Shown here piece by piece: positions 1-9,053 of a stretch of 64,000 bases of DNA. The translations under genes were made by a program, and so were the position numbers. The notes under the pieces were generated by a model that was not told the DNA's origin, did no database searches, and saw only the letters and a program-made list of their open reading frames with translations. The stretch's first letter is position 1; each line of letters begins with the position of its first letter. Source of the DNA: Verrucomicrobiota bacterium (GTDB taxonomy: Bacteria; Verrucomicrobiota; Kiritimatiellia; CAIQIC01; JAGNIJ01); the NCBI GenBank assembly GCA_022710725.1, contig JAKLGK010000004.1:1-64000 (forward strand), written 5' to 3'.

Positions 1-121
1 GCGGGTCGCGGGGATCACGTCGCCGCGTCGCGTCACCAGTCGCGGAAATGCCTCGCCGCGTCTCCGCGTCGAGTTCCCCGGCCCGTGGGGGATTTGGGCC
101 GGAATGCCACGAAAAGAAAAA
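1..121. other. Left edge, no gene recognised
   Basis: GC-rich sequence between the window edge and the tRNA gene. I see no convincing ribosome binding site, coding frame or terminator here; frames crossing it are antisense to or out of register with the neighbouring features. Confidence 0.5.
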
Positions 122-199
122 TGGTCGGGGCGACTGGATTTGAACCAGCGACTTCTTGGTCCCGAACCAAGCGCTCTAGCCAGACTGAGCCACGCCCCG
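122..199 (-). tRNA. tRNA-Pro (CGG anticodon)
   Basis: Read on the minus strand, the sequence folds as a full cloverleaf. The acceptor CGGGGCG pairs with CGCCCCG, the anticodon stem CTTGG/CCAAG encloses the loop TTCGGGA (anticodon CGG, reading proline CCG), and the T-arm loop is TTCAAAT. The discriminator A is followed by an encoded CCA. It lies about 55 bp downstream of the ferritin-like gene on the same strand. A second proline tRNA (GGG) is at 30721-30794 and lacks the encoded CCA. Confidence 0.95.
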
Positions 200-253
200 A
201 CCGACCGGGCAGAGCATACGCCGACCGCGCGGAAGAACAAGAGGAAAAGAAAA

Positions 254-712
254 TTAAATTTCCTGGTCCAGCATGAGCGCGTTGCGGACCATCGTGGTTT
301 CCTCCTTCTGCTCGGTCTTCAGGAGGTTGGTGAAGAGGTCGCGCACTTCCTGGGACACGGCCTGCGCGGCCATCTCGGTATACAGCTCCACCAGGCACTG
401 GTCCAGTTTCAGGGCCAGTTGGACCACGTCCTCGACGCTCGCGTCAGGCGGGATGGCCAGGTTCTCCAGGCCCCTGCACGACCCCTTGTCGGACGGGTAC
501 TTGAACCAGGTGTCCAGGAGCCGCTGCGCGGCCTCTCGCTCGTAGCGACCCAGGCAGTCGGCCAGGTTGGTCTCGTGCCGGCTCATGTACGCCAGCAGCA
601 TCTTCACCCGCTCGCGGCCGACCCGCTCCCCCATCCGCTCGTAGAAGCGGCCGAGCTCGGCGTGAAATTCGCGGGCCCGCTCCAGGATGTCACGCGTTCG
701 TTGCGCCGTCAT
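254..712 (-). CDS. Ferritin-like/rubrerythrin-like helical protein
   Basis: The protein is 152 aa and predicted soluble and almost entirely helical. It has a central RHETN segment and a C-terminal EQKEE segment that look like the helix-borne carboxylate/histidine ligands of ferritin-like four-helix proteins. The metal site is not a clear match to rubrerythrin or ferritin, so function is unknown. The ATG is preceded by a GGAG about 10 nt upstream and lies inside the end of the upstream membrane-protein gene (23-bp overlap), so it is probably the last gene of the lipA-led operon. A simple coiled helical hairpin protein is an alternative. Confidence 0.6.
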   Translation of the reverse strand: MTAQRTRDILERAREFHAELGRFYERMGERVGRERVKMLLAYMSRHETNLADCLGRYEREAAQRLLDTWFKYPSDKGSCRGLENLAIPPDASVEDVVQLALKLDQCLVELYTEMAAQAVSQEVRDLFTNLLKTEQKEETTMVRNALMLDQEI

Positions 713-1406
713 GCGGAGCGCTCCTTTCCTCGCGCTTCAACAGCCCCGCCAGCGCGCTGACCGCCAGGCCCATCAGCGCCACGCCCGCGATGATCGCGCC
801 GATCCAGCCCATCAGGGAGAGGACCGTCATGATCACGCCGGCGATCGCCACCCCCAGGAAGATCGAGAGCATGGCGTGGTGGAACTTCATGCCCATCAGG
901 AAGGCCGCCATGGCGCCGGTCCAGCCGCCGGTCGCCGGCAGCGGGATGGCCACGAAGATCGTCAGGCCCAGCGTCTCGTATTTCTCGATGCTCGCGCTCT
1001 TGCGCCGCGTGCGCGCGAAGAGCCACTCGAAGAACGCCTTGCCGGCCCGGAACTTCATGCACCACCGGGAGAACGGGCCGAGGAACAGCAGGATGAACGG
1101 GATGGGGATCATGTTGCCGACGACGGACAGGAAAAAGACCCACGCCCAGTTCATCCCCAGCAGGTTGATGCCCACCGGCACGGCGCCGCGCAGCTCGACG
1201 ATCGGCAGGGCGGAGATCGACAGCACGACCAGTTCCTTCGGCCAGCCCTTTTGTTCCAGGTAGTGCGCGATGCGGTCTCCCGTGCTCATGCCGTCCCCGG
1301 CCTGCGCCTCCGACGGCGGATGCGGAACCAGGTCCGCCCGGACCATGGGCCCGGCCGCCAGGAGGGCCAGCGCGATCCCCCACCTCCACACGCGACGTTT
1401 CATCAT
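690..1406 (-). CDS. COG2426/small multidrug export-type membrane protein
   Basis: A 238-aa integral membrane protein. It has an N-terminal hydrophobic signal or anchor (about 8-24), then four or five hydrophobic helices. The conserved block ISALPIVELRGAVPVG (about 64-79) is typical of the Sm_multidrug_ex family (PF06695), as is PLPATGGWTGA around residue 157. The family name is historical and its transport substrate is not established. The start overlaps the stop of the GT2 gene by ATGA, which indicates translational coupling. Position in a lipid/glycolipid operon suggests an envelope role (inference). Confidence 0.8.
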   Translation of the reverse strand: MMKRRVWRWGIALALLAAGPMVRADLVPHPPSEAQAGDGMSTGDRIAHYLEQKGWPKELVVLSISALPIVELRGAVPVGINLLGMNWAWVFFLSVVGNMIPIPFILLFLGPFSRWCMKFRAGKAFFEWLFARTRRKSASIEKYETLGLTIFVAIPLPATGGWTGAMAAFLMGMKFHHAMLSIFLGVAIAGVIMTVLSLMGWIGAIIAGVALMGLAVSALAGLLKREERSAPHDGATNA

Positions 1407-2095
1407 GCTCGTTCCCTCCTGTATCGCCTCAACATCCGGAAGAAGCGGATCGTATCGGTCCAGGGATTCACCTTGCTGCGCTCTTCGCCGTAGACCGTCG
1501 AGATCGGCACGGAGCCGATGCGAACCCCGCGCCGCGCGATTTCCAGCAGGATCTCGGACTCGGCGTCGAACCGCTCGGACGCGCCATCCCTCGGGGGGAT
1601 CGCGTCAAGCCGGTAGAGCCGGAAGCCGCACTGGGTGTCCGGCACGGCCTGCCCCATGAGGCGGCTCAACAGCCAGCTCATGAAGCGGTTGGTCCAGCGA
1701 CGGATGAGCGGCATGGTGGACGTGTCGGCCATGCGGTTGCCGATCAGCACGGGCGCGTCGCCGCGGCCGTAGGCCTCCACGAACCGCCGGATTTCCTCCG
1801 GCCGGTGCTGCCCGTCGGCGTCCAGCGTCACGGCCGCTTCGTAGCCATGCGCGGCCGCGTACTCGAACCCGTGCTGCAGGGCAACGCCCTTCCCCTGGTT
1901 TCGATCGTGCCGGATGACCACGGCGCCCGCCTCGCCGGCCACCTCCGCCGTCCGGTCGTCCGATCCGTCGTCCACGACCACGGCCTCGAAACCCTCCGCC
2001 CGAACGGCGCGGACGACCCCGCCGATATGCCGCTCCTCCCGGAACGCCGGGATCACCACGGCCACCGACCCGGACTGTTTGACTTCTGCGCTCAT
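1403..2095 (-). CDS. Family 2 glycosyltransferase (DPM1/DPG synthase-like)
   Basis: A 230-aa GT-A fold glycosyltransferase. VAVVIPAFREERHIG near the N-terminus, VVVDDGSDDRT (nucleotide-binding Asp pair) and TLDADGQHRPEEI (DxD-like metal site, about residue 95) are the standard family 2 motifs. No C-terminal transmembrane domain is evident, so it resembles soluble polyprenyl-phosphate sugar synthases. The sugar donor cannot be told from sequence. It shares 4-bp ATGA overlaps with both neighbours. Likely role: glycosyl transfer to a lipid carrier or glycolipid at the inner membrane. Confidence 0.88.
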   Translation of the reverse strand: MSAEVKQSGSVAVVIPAFREERHIGGVVRAVRAEGFEAVVVDDGSDDRTAEVAGEAGAVVIRHDRNQGKGVALQHGFEYAAAHGYEAAVTLDADGQHRPEEIRRFVEAYGRGDAPVLIGNRMADTSTMPLIRRWTNRFMSWLLSRLMGQAVPDTQCGFRLYRLDAIPPRDGASERFDAESEILLEIARRGVRIGSVPISTVYGEERSKVNPWTDTIRFFRMLRRYRRERA

Positions 2096-3036
2096 GGGGT
2101 TTTACCCTGGCCGGCAACATAGTCGACCGGCCCGGCTTCGTCAAAGGGGGCCGGGGCCTGCGCGGCCTGAACCGGGGCCTGGGCATCCCAGAACGGGTCG
2201 AACATGAACCACTGGTACGGGCGCTCCGCGATTTCCTTTTCCAGGATTTCGTTGATGCGGGCCCGTATCCCTTCGATGGACGCGTCCGGGCCCGGGAGGA
2301 TCGGCGGATAGAGGCGAAGCCGGAACGTGTCGTCCACTTCGCGAATGAGAAAGCCCACCAGCACGGGGGCGCCGGTCTTGAAGGACAGCCAGGCGGGCCC
2401 GACGGGCATGTGGGCGGGCTTGCCGAAGAACTCGACCGGGTCGCTCTTGCCGGTGAAATCACGGTCGGCCAGCAGGGCCAGGAGCTCCTTGCGCCGGAGG
2501 CAGCGGATGAGGTTGAAGACGGAACTGCCCATCGGGATCACGCGGAGCCCCCGGCGCTCCCGCTGGCCCTGGAACAGGCGGTTCAGCTTTTCGAGCCGCT
2601 GGGGCAGCACGACCGCGTTCACGGGGTAGCCCAGCCCCGCGATCACGGCGCCGCCGAGTTCCCAGTTGCCGAAATGCGCCGTCACGAGGATCAGGCCGCG
2701 CCCCAGCGCCAGGGACTGGTCCAGGCGCTCGCGGTGTTCGATGCTGACGCGCCGCTCGATGTCCTCCTGCGTCAGCCGGGAGAAGCGGAAGAAATCCACG
2801 AGATACTTGCCGAAATACTGGAACGTCTTGCGGGCGAACCCGTCCAGCGCATCCCGGGCGGGCTGCACGCCGCGCGCCCGCAGGACGGTCGCGATGTTCC
2901 CCATGACCGCCGCGCGCCCTTTTTGATCCCGCCGGTAGAACAGGTCGGAGAATCGCAGGCCGACCCAGTAGGCCAGCCTCTCGGGAAGGGCGCGGCTCAA
3001 GAACGCGGCGATGCGATAGGGCCAGTAGCCGGTCAT
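2092..3036 (-). CDS. LpxL/HtrB-type lysophospholipid or lipid A acyltransferase
   Basis: A 314-aa enzyme of the bacterial lipid A biosynthesis acyltransferase family. It has an N-terminal hydrophobic segment and the catalytic H-x4-E motif in TAHFGNWELGG (about residue 120), followed by the later blocks around DRDF and FKTGAPV. It should transfer an acyl chain to a lipid A precursor or another glycolipid at the cytoplasmic face. I chose the ATG at 3036 because it overlaps the upstream glycosyltransferase stop (ATGA) and gives the usual family length; the open frame extends much further upstream without support. A proline/alanine-rich tail of about 35 residues is unusual. Confidence 0.9.
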   Translation of the reverse strand: MTGYWPYRIAAFLSRALPERLAYWVGLRFSDLFYRRDQKGRAAVMGNIATVLRARGVQPARDALDGFARKTFQYFGKYLVDFFRFSRLTQEDIERRVSIEHRERLDQSLALGRGLILVTAHFGNWELGGAVIAGLGYPVNAVVLPQRLEKLNRLFQGQRERRGLRVIPMGSSVFNLIRCLRRKELLALLADRDFTGKSDPVEFFGKPAHMPVGPAWLSFKTGAPVLVGFLIREVDDTFRLRLYPPILPGPDASIEGIRARINEILEKEIAERPYQWFMFDPFWDAQAPVQAAQAPAPFDEAGPVDYVAGQGKTP

Positions 3037-4157
3037 GCGCCCGCCTTTCCGCCCGGCGCGGCGATGTCCTTGAGGATCAGCCGGGCCGTGTCCAGCGCGG
3101 CATGCGGCCGCCCCAGGTCCAAGGCCCGCTCGCGCATCATGTCCAGCAACTCCCGGTTCGCCAGCAGCGAGGTCACGACGCTGGCGACGTCCCGGTCCTC
3201 GGGCAGGTGGACCGCCGCCCCGTGCCGGACCAGCACCTCCGTGTTGCCCCTCTCCTGCCCCGGCAGCGGCCGGACCAGGACCATCGGCAGCCCGACCGCC
3301 ATGGCCTCGGCGCTGGTCAGGCCGCCTGGCTTGCTGATCAGCAGGCTCGCGCGATGCATGAGGGCGACGACGTCCTTGACGTAACCCCGGATGCGGATCG
3401 GGTGCCGGAACTTGTCGCGGTTGCGGATCAGCTTGGCGCGCAGCCGGCGGTTGGCGCCGGTGACGACGTCGATCGTGAAGTCCTCCGTGCTGCGGTCCAG
3501 GTAACGGATGGTCCGGTAGCGCGCGCCGAGCCCGCGGCTCCCGCCCATCACCAGCACGCGGCGCCCGTCCTCGCGCGAGACGCGGGTCTTGCGCTCGGTG
3601 ACGAAGCCCGTGTGGATCGGGATGCCGAGCGGGAACAGGTTCGGACGGTGCACGCCGTAGAGGGCCAGCCGCCCGCCCGCGGCCTCGCCGGGCACGACGT
3701 AGCGCACGGGGGGCCAGCGGACGACCCAGTAGCGGTGCGGCACGTAGTCGGTCACGATCCCCCACAGCGGCAGGTCCGGCCGGTGGCGCTGGGCGTACGC
3801 GCTCAAGACGCCGAGCGGATGCGCCTGCGTGCAGACGGCGACGTCGGGGCGGAAACGGTCCATGAGATCGCGCAGCGGCCGGCTGTTGCCGCGCTGGACG
3901 AGACGCCGGATTCGGCGCGTGAGGTACTCGAGCCACAGGCGGTCGTAGAGCGCCTCCCAGACTTCCGGCGTGCGGCGGATGGTGACCATGTAGGTCTTCT
4001 GGACGATCGCGCTCCACCGCGGGTGCGTGTATTCGAGCAGGTCCACGCACATGGTCTCGATGGACGGATCCAGCTTGTGGAGCGCGGCCTGGACGTTCCG
4101 CGCCGCGGAGTGGTGCCCGCTGTTCCGCACCAGGTAGCAGATCAGCACGCGGGACAT
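3033..4157 (-). CDS. GT28 glycolipid glycosyltransferase (MGDG synthase/UgtP family)
   Basis: A 374-aa protein that begins with SGHHSAARNVQAAL, the acceptor-side motif of the monogalactosyldiacylglycerol synthase N-terminal domain. The middle carries GGSRGLG and the C-terminal half carries KPGGLTSAEAMAVGLP, the UDP-sugar binding signature. The family adds a hexose from UDP-sugar to diacylglycerol, so a membrane glycolipid is the likely product. The start ATG at 4157 has a GGAGG-type site (gaggaccgggc) and lies 16 nt inside the end of lipA. It is coupled to the LpxL-like gene by a 4-bp overlap. Confidence 0.88.
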   Translation of the reverse strand: MSRVLICYLVRNSGHHSAARNVQAALHKLDPSIETMCVDLLEYTHPRWSAIVQKTYMVTIRRTPEVWEALYDRLWLEYLTRRIRRLVQRGNSRPLRDLMDRFRPDVAVCTQAHPLGVLSAYAQRHRPDLPLWGIVTDYVPHRYWVVRWPPVRYVVPGEAAGGRLALYGVHRPNLFPLGIPIHTGFVTERKTRVSREDGRRVLVMGGSRGLGARYRTIRYLDRSTEDFTIDVVTGANRRLRAKLIRNRDKFRHPIRIRGYVKDVVALMHRASLLISKPGGLTSAEAMAVGLPMVLVRPLPGQERGNTEVLVRHGAAVHLPEDRDVASVVTSLLANRELLDMMRERALDLGRPHAALDTARLILKDIAAPGGKAGA

Positions 4158-5023
4158 GCCCGGTCCTCCCTCGCCAACTCCGCCCAGCCCTCCGCCGCCC
4201 GGTACGAAGAACGCACGAGCGGCCCCGACGCCACCGGCTCGAAGCCCATCTGCCGCGCGCGCGCAGCCCAGCCGTCGAATTCGGCCGGCGTGACGAACCG
4301 CGCCACGGGGGCATGCCGCGCCGTCGGGGCCAGGTATTGCCCCAGCGTGAGCCAGCGGCAACCCGACCCGCGCAGGTCGCGCAGGCTCTCCATCACCTCG
4401 GCATCGGTCTCCCCCAGGCCCAGCATGAGCCCCGATTTGACCGCCGCGGGAGGGGTCCAGGAAGCCGCGAACCGCAACACGGCCAGCGAGCGCTCGTACG
4501 ACGCCGAGGCGCGGATCGCCGGAGTCAACCGGCGGACGGTTTCGAGATTATGGGCAAACACGTCCGGCCGTGCCTCGAGCACCGCGGCCAGCGCGGATTC
4601 CGAACCCGCGAAATCGGGCGTCAGCACCTCGACGCTGGTCCCGGGGGCGGCGGACCGTATCGCCCGGATCGTCGCGGCAAAGGCCCCGGCCCCGCCGTCG
4701 GGCAGGTCGTCCCGGGTCACGCTGGTCACGACCGCGTGCTTCAGGCCCATGGCGTTCACGGCTCGCGCGACGCGCTCGGGCTCGTCCGCGGCGGGCGGCG
4801 CGGGCCGGCCGGGCGTCACCGCGCAGAAAGCGCAACCGCGGGTGCAGGTGTCGCCGAGGATCAGGAACGTCGCCGTGCCGTGGTTCCAGCACTCCGCGCG
4901 GTTCGGGCAGCGCGCGCCGACGCAGACGGTGTTCAACCCCTCGCGCGACAGGAGCCCCTGGACGCGCTTGAAGTCCGCATCCGTCCGCCGGTCGGACCGG
5001 ATCCATGCAGGGAGCCTTGGCAT
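4142..5023 (-). CDS. lipA: Lipoyl synthase
   Basis: A 293-aa radical SAM enzyme that inserts two sulfurs into protein-bound octanoyl groups. The auxiliary cluster cysteines are seen as CVGARCPNRAEC near residue 35, the radical SAM cluster as CTRGCAFC near 60, and the C-terminal serine ligand as RSSY near 275. Start ATG at 5023 gives the usual length; an upstream extension of the frame lacks family similarity. No lipB or lplA is seen nearby. Its position as first gene of a glycolipid operon is unusual. Confidence 0.95.
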   Translation of the reverse strand: MPRLPAWIRSDRRTDADFKRVQGLLSREGLNTVCVGARCPNRAECWNHGTATFLILGDTCTRGCAFCAVTPGRPAPPAADEPERVARAVNAMGLKHAVVTSVTRDDLPDGGAGAFAATIRAIRSAAPGTSVEVLTPDFAGSESALAAVLEARPDVFAHNLETVRRLTPAIRASASYERSLAVLRFAASWTPPAAVKSGLMLGLGETDAEVMESLRDLRGSGCRWLTLGQYLAPTARHAPVARFVTPAEFDGWAARARQMGFEPVASGPLVRSSYRAAEGWAELAREDRACPAC

Positions 5024-5069
5024 GGCTGGACTGTAGAAAAGGCGCCGGGCAAGTTCAATCAGATATGAA

Positions 5070-5876
5070 TCAAGAGCCTCTCCGCGCCCGGCTGGCGCGG
5101 TCGAGCCATTCGCGCTCGCGGGGGGTAAGGCTGTGCAGGCCGTGGTTGGCGATCTTGTCGAGCAGGCGGTCCAACTCCCGCGCGTCGTCTGCCGGCGGGG
5201 GCGTGAAGAGCTTCGCCACTTTCCGCCACGAGCGGGCGCCGCTCCGTTCACCGCGGACCAGGCCGAGGGCATAAAAGTAGCCTGCCAGGCCGCCCGCGAG
5301 GTGCGCGGCGTTGGCCACGCTGCCGCTGCCGGGCGAAAGCAGGAACATCAGTTCGACCAGGCCCAGGATGACGGCCAGCACCCACGCGCGCAGGGTCACG
5401 GGGACGACGTAGAACAGCAGCAGGGTGATCGGCTGGTTCGGGAACAGCGCGGCGAACGCGCCGAGGATCCCGAAGACCGCGCCCGACGCGCCGATGCATG
5501 TTACGAGCGGCGAGTCCTCGATCCAGACCCATCCCAGCCCGCCGAGCAGGCCGCTGATGAAATAGAGCAGCAGAAACTTACGGGAGCCCAGCGCGCGCTC
5601 CGTCTCCGGCCCCAGGAAAAACAGGACGAGCATGTTCATGAGGAGATGAAACACGCCGCCGTGCAGGAAAATGTACGTCACGGGCGTCCAGACCAGGCCG
5701 CGCCGGAGGGACAACCAGCTCAAGCCGAACCATCGCGTGAAGGCCCCGCCGGTCAGGTCGTCGGCGACCCATTGAAAAAGCGAGAGGCCCACGGTTCCGA
5801 ACAACAACGCCCGCACCGCGGGCGGGAAGTTCCAGCGTCCGGGCGGGGCCCAAGCGGTCTTCGTTTCCCAAGGCAT
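5070..5876 (-). CDS. Rhomboid-family intramembrane serine protease
   Basis: A 268-aa polytopic membrane protein. The catalytic serine is in the GxSG motif CIGASGAVFG (about residue 130) and the catalytic histidine in NAAHLAGGLAGY (about 195); the HxxxN element HGGVFHLLMNM is also present. The C-terminal 40 residues (LDKIANHGLHSLTPREREWL) match the DUF6576 tail found on many bacterial rhomboids. Start ATG at 5876 follows the family start. It sits 46 bp upstream of lipA on the same strand. Substrates are unknown. Confidence 0.92.
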   Translation of the reverse strand: MPWETKTAWAPPGRWNFPPAVRALLFGTVGLSLFQWVADDLTGGAFTRWFGLSWLSLRRGLVWTPVTYIFLHGGVFHLLMNMLVLFFLGPETERALGSRKFLLLYFISGLLGGLGWVWIEDSPLVTCIGASGAVFGILGAFAALFPNQPITLLLFYVVPVTLRAWVLAVILGLVELMFLLSPGSGSVANAAHLAGGLAGYFYALGLVRGERSGARSWRKVAKLFTPPPADDARELDRLLDKIANHGLHSLTPREREWLDRASRARRGS

Positions 5877-5951
5877 GGTTCTACCATAACGCGGGCCAGC
5901 CCGATTTCGAATCGAAAACGGACTTTGCTTTTTTCGCCGAATCCGCTCTGA

Positions 5952-6665
5952 ATGGGGTGGATGAAGGGCCTGTTCATCACGGGGACGGACACGGGGATCG
6001 GCAAGACCGCGGTCCTTGCCGCGCTGTTGTGCGCGCTGCGGCGGGCCGGGATCGACGCAGCGCCCATGAAACCCGTCCAGACCGGATGCCGTCCTTCGCG
6101 ACGCGGCCTGGTTTCGCCGGACCTTGAGCGGGCGCTGCGCGCGGCCGGGCTCCGGCCTGACGCCGCCGAGAAAAGCCTGATGTGCCCCTACCCGTTCCGC
6201 CCCGCGTGCTCGCCGCACCTGGCCGCGGCGCAGGCGGGCGTCCGCATCCGGCTGTCCGCGATCCGGAAGGCCTTCCGCCGCCTGTCGGCCCGGCATTCGT
6301 ACGTTCTCGTGGAAGGGGCCGGCGGGGTGCTCGTTCCATTGAACGGGAATAAAACCATGCTGGACCTGATGCGGGCGCTCGCCTTGCCGGTGATCGTGGC
6401 CGCGCGGCCGGGGCTCGGGACGCTGAATCACACGCTGATGACGCTCCGCGAACTGCGCCGGGCCGGCCTGAAAATCCTGGGCGTGATCCTGGTATGCGCC
6501 CGCCGGGCTCCCTGGGGCGCGATCGAGCGGAGCAACCTGGAAACGATCCGACGCCTCGGACGCGTGCCGGCACACCGCCTACGTTACCGACGGGGTCCCG
6601 GCGCGCCGGGCGATGCCGTTCGCTGGATAAAGGAGTGGAACCTCCGCGCCAGCCGCCGCGCGTGA
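5952..6665 (+). CDS. bioD: Dethiobiotin synthetase
   Basis: A 237-aa ATP-dependent carboxylase converting 7,8-diaminopelargonate to dethiobiotin. It shows the P-loop GTDTGIGKT (about 11-19), the MKPVQTGC substrate segment, and the EGAGGVLVPL switch region, all in normal order. Two starts are possible, 5952 and 5961; the second fits the family N-terminus MKGLFITGTD. No other bio gene is in the window, so it is an orphan here. It diverges from the rhomboid gene and converges with the next small gene. Confidence 0.92.
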   Translation: MGWMKGLFITGTDTGIGKTAVLAALLCALRRAGIDAAPMKPVQTGCRPSRRGLVSPDLERALRAAGLRPDAAEKSLMCPYPFRPACSPHLAAAQAGVRIRLSAIRKAFRRLSARHSYVLVEGAGGVLVPLNGNKTMLDLMRALALPVIVAARPGLGTLNHTLMTLRELRRAGLKILGVILVCARRAPWGAIERSNLETIRRLGRVPAHRLRYRRGPGAPGDAVRWIKEWNLRASRRA

Positions 6666-6671
6666 GCGCGC

Positions 6672-6977
6672 CTAACGCGCTGGCACGAAGCGGAGCGGCC
6701 GAACCGTGGACTCGGCCTGTTGGACCTCGTCGGACTGGCAGAAGTCGTCGAACAAGGCGACCAACTGCGGCTTGAGTTCCTCCGGCACGTCCTGCCCCAC
6801 GAGGTAGTGCCGGCCATGCCGGCCCAACCGCTCGGGCTCCGCCGTCCGCGACACGCCCACGCCCCAGAGGAAATCGAGCCGGTGCCCGGCGGATCGCACG
6901 AGCCATACCTTGGCCGGTCGATCCTTGACGATGGCCGCCGCCTGATCTCTGAATTGCTGTTCCGTCATGCTGTTCAT
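6672..6977 (-). CDS. Small hypothetical protein
   Basis: A 101-aa soluble protein of unknown function. It has no signal peptide, membrane segment or recognised motif. The middle contains a basic stretch (RLGRHGRHYLVG) and the second half is acidic (VALFDDFCQSDEVQQAEST). The ATG at 6977 has a GGGGTAG about 4 nt upstream; a second ATG lies three codons in. It lies 50 bp downstream of the hybrid histidine kinase gene on the same strand and may be cotranscribed with it. It ends 7 bp from the bioD stop (tail to tail). Confidence 0.6.
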   Translation of the reverse strand: MNSMTEQQFRDQAAAIVKDRPAKVWLVRSAGHRLDFLWGVGVSRTAEPERLGRHGRHYLVGQDVPEELKPQLVALFDDFCQSDEVQQAESTVRPLRFVPAR

Positions 6978-7027
6978 TCTACCCCGCCGCCCGTTCTTGT
7001 GTACAGCCGGCCGTCGTTTTCCGGAAG

Positions 7028-8962
7028 TCACTCCCGCAGGACCGCATGGATGATCCTGCCGACCTCGTTGACCGTGAACGGCTTGATCACGGCGCCCGCG
7101 AAGCCGCAGGCCCGGTAGTTCGACATGCACGAATCGCTGGAATAGCCGCTGGCCACGATGGCGCGGACGTTCGGGTCCAGCGCCTTGAGCTTCTCCAACG
7201 CTTCGCGCCCGCCCATCTCGCCGGGGACGGTCAGGTCCAGGATCACGGCGGCGAACCGCCGGCCCGTTTCCATGGCCCGCCGGTACTCCTGCACGGCCTG
7301 CGTGCCGTTGCGCGCGGCCGTCGGTTCGTAGCCGAGGTATTCCAGGACGCGCACGGCCACGTTGCGCACGGCGTCCTCGTCGTCCATCACCAGGATGCGG
7401 CCGGTCCCGTGCGGCGCCGGCCGCTCCTCCTCCGGGGGCGCGGGCAGAATGGCCCGCGAGGCGGGCAGCAGGATGTGCACGACCGTGCCGGCGCCCAGCT
7501 CGGATTCCAGCAGCAGGTTGCCGCCGTGCTTGCGCACAATGGCGTAGGAGGCGGTCAGGCCCAGCCCGCTGCTCTGCGCCTTGGTCGTAAAGAACGGATC
7601 GAAGACCTTCTGCAGGTACTCCCGCGGGATGCCCGACCCCGCGTCCTTGACGGTGATGCGCACGTACCGGCCGGGGTCCACGGGATGAGGGCCGCCCTGC
7701 TCCAGATCCGCGTTCTCCACGCGCACGACGATCACGCCGCCGCCGGGCATCGCCTGCTTGCTGTTGATGACGACGTTGTTCACCACCTGGGCGATCTGGC
7801 CGGGATCCACCTCCGCGGCCCACAGGTCCGCGGACACGTGCATATCGGCGCGGACATTGGAGCCGCGCAGGCAGAACTCCACCGTGTCCCGCACCAGGCT
7901 GGACATGGACGTCATCTGCCGCACGGGGGCCCCGCCCCGCGCGAAGGTGAGCAACTGCTGGCTCAAATCCTTGGCGCGCAGGCAGGCCTTCTCCGCCTCC
8001 TGCAGCAGCGCCGGATGATCGCCGCCGGATTGCAGGGCCATGCGGGCCAGCGAGATGTTCCCGAGGATGCCCGTCAGGATGTTGTTGAAATCGTGGGCGA
8101 TCCCGCCGGCCAGCAGCCCGAGGGATTCCAGCTTCTGCGCGCGCAGCCGCTCCTCCTCCATGCGCCGCAGTTCCGTGATCTCTCGGAAGGCCACGACCAC
8201 GCCGATGATCTTGCTGTCGCGGTCGCGGATCGGAGCCGCGCTGTCGGCGATGATCCGCTCCGCGCCGCCCCGGGCGATGAGCACGGTGTTGCCGGCCAGC
8301 CCGGCGGTGATCCCGGACTTGAGAACCCGCTGGGCGGGATTATCCGCCCGCGCACGGCTCTTCTCGTTGACGATATGAAAGACCTCGTCCAGCGACCGGC
8401 CGACGGCCTCGGCCTGCGCCCAGCCCGTCATGGTCTCGGCGACCCGGTTGATCAGCACGATGAGGCCGGTCTCGTCCGTGGCAATGACGCCGTCGCCGAT
8501 GCTGCGGAGCGTCACGGCAAGCCGCTCCTTCTCGGCTTCCAGCGCGCTCGCGGCCTTCTTCCGCTCCGTGATGTCGCGCACGAACACCACGATCTGCGCC
8601 TCCTCCCCGATGCGCACGAGCCTCGAACTCACTTCCACGGGGAACAGTTCGCCGCTGCGGCGGCGATTGACCGCCTCCACGAAAAAGCCGCCCGTCGTCA
8701 ATTCCTCGGTGATCAGCGAAGGCAGCGTCCGGGCCACGTCCTCGGGGACCAGGTCGGTCACCCGGAGCCGGAGCATCTCCTCCCGGGTATAGCCGAACAG
8801 CTGCTGCGCGGCGCCGTTGCAGTCGAGAATCTCCCCATGCAGGGTTTCGAGGAAAATGGCGTCGGTAGCGGCTTCGAAGAGCGCATGGTACCGCTTTCCG
8901 CTGTCCTCCGAGCGCCGGGAGGGATCGGGCGTTCCGGCCTTCGAATCTGGATTGTGCTGCAT
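7028..8962 (-). CDS. Hybrid sensor histidine kinase (PAS-PAS-HisKA-HATPase-REC)
   Basis: A 644-aa cytoplasmic hybrid kinase with no membrane segments. Two PAS domains (about 25-140 and 150-265) precede the phosphoacceptor in [12 protein letters not shown] (His290). The ATPase domain has the N box ([10 protein letters not shown]), G1 (KDAGSGIP) and G2 (SSGLGL) motifs. A C-terminal receiver has its acidic pair in VMDDED and phosphoacceptor Asp576 in ILDLTVPG. I chose ATG 8962 over an ATG 51 nt upstream because GGGAGG precedes it by 5 nt. It is an orphan with no adjacent response regulator. Confidence 0.93.
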   Translation of the reverse strand: MQHNPDSKAGTPDPSRRSEDSGKRYHALFEAATDAIFLETLHGEILDCNGAAQQLFGYTREEMLRLRVTDLVPEDVARTLPSLITEELTTGGFFVEAVNRRRSGELFPVEVSSRLVRIGEEAQIVVFVRDITERKKAASALEAEKERLAVTLRSIGDGVIATDETGLIVLINRVAETMTGWAQAEAVGRSLDEVFHIVNEKSRARADNPAQRVLKSGITAGLAGNTVLIARGGAERIIADSAAPIRDRDSKIIGVVVAFREITELRRMEEERLRAQKLESLGLLAGGIAHDFNNILTGILGNISLARMALQSGGDHPALLQEAEKACLRAKDLSQQLLTFARGGAPVRQMTSMSSLVRDTVEFCLRGSNVRADMHVSADLWAAEVDPGQIAQVVNNVVINSKQAMPGGGVIVVRVENADLEQGGPHPVDPGRYVRITVKDAGSGIPREYLQKVFDPFFTTKAQSSGLGLTASYAIVRKHGGNLLLESELGAGTVVHILLPASRAILPAPPEEERPAPHGTGRILVMDDEDAVRNVAVRVLEYLGYEPTAARNGTQAVQEYRRAMETGRRFAAVILDLTVPGEMGGREALEKLKALDPNVRAIVASGYSSDSCMSNYRACGFAGAVIKPFTVNEVGRIIHAVLRE

Positions 8963-9053
8963 CGATGCCTCCCTTTCCCCCTCCGGCGGGGTCTGGCGTA
9001 TGAATAGTACCACATCCCGCAGTCGCGGAAGAGCAAAAAAGGCGGGCGGTTCG

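Noticed and set aside
690..1493. Plus-strand ORFs overlapping the COG2426 gene
   Set aside because: Antisense composition (Arg/His/Gln-rich, no motifs) and no ribosome binding site; the minus-strand gene has clear family blocks.
2092..4314. A 740-residue fusion of the LpxL-like enzyme with upstream sequence
   Set aside because: The N-terminal part is an out-of-frame reading of the GT28 gene; the real start overlaps that gene's stop as ATGA and gives normal family length.
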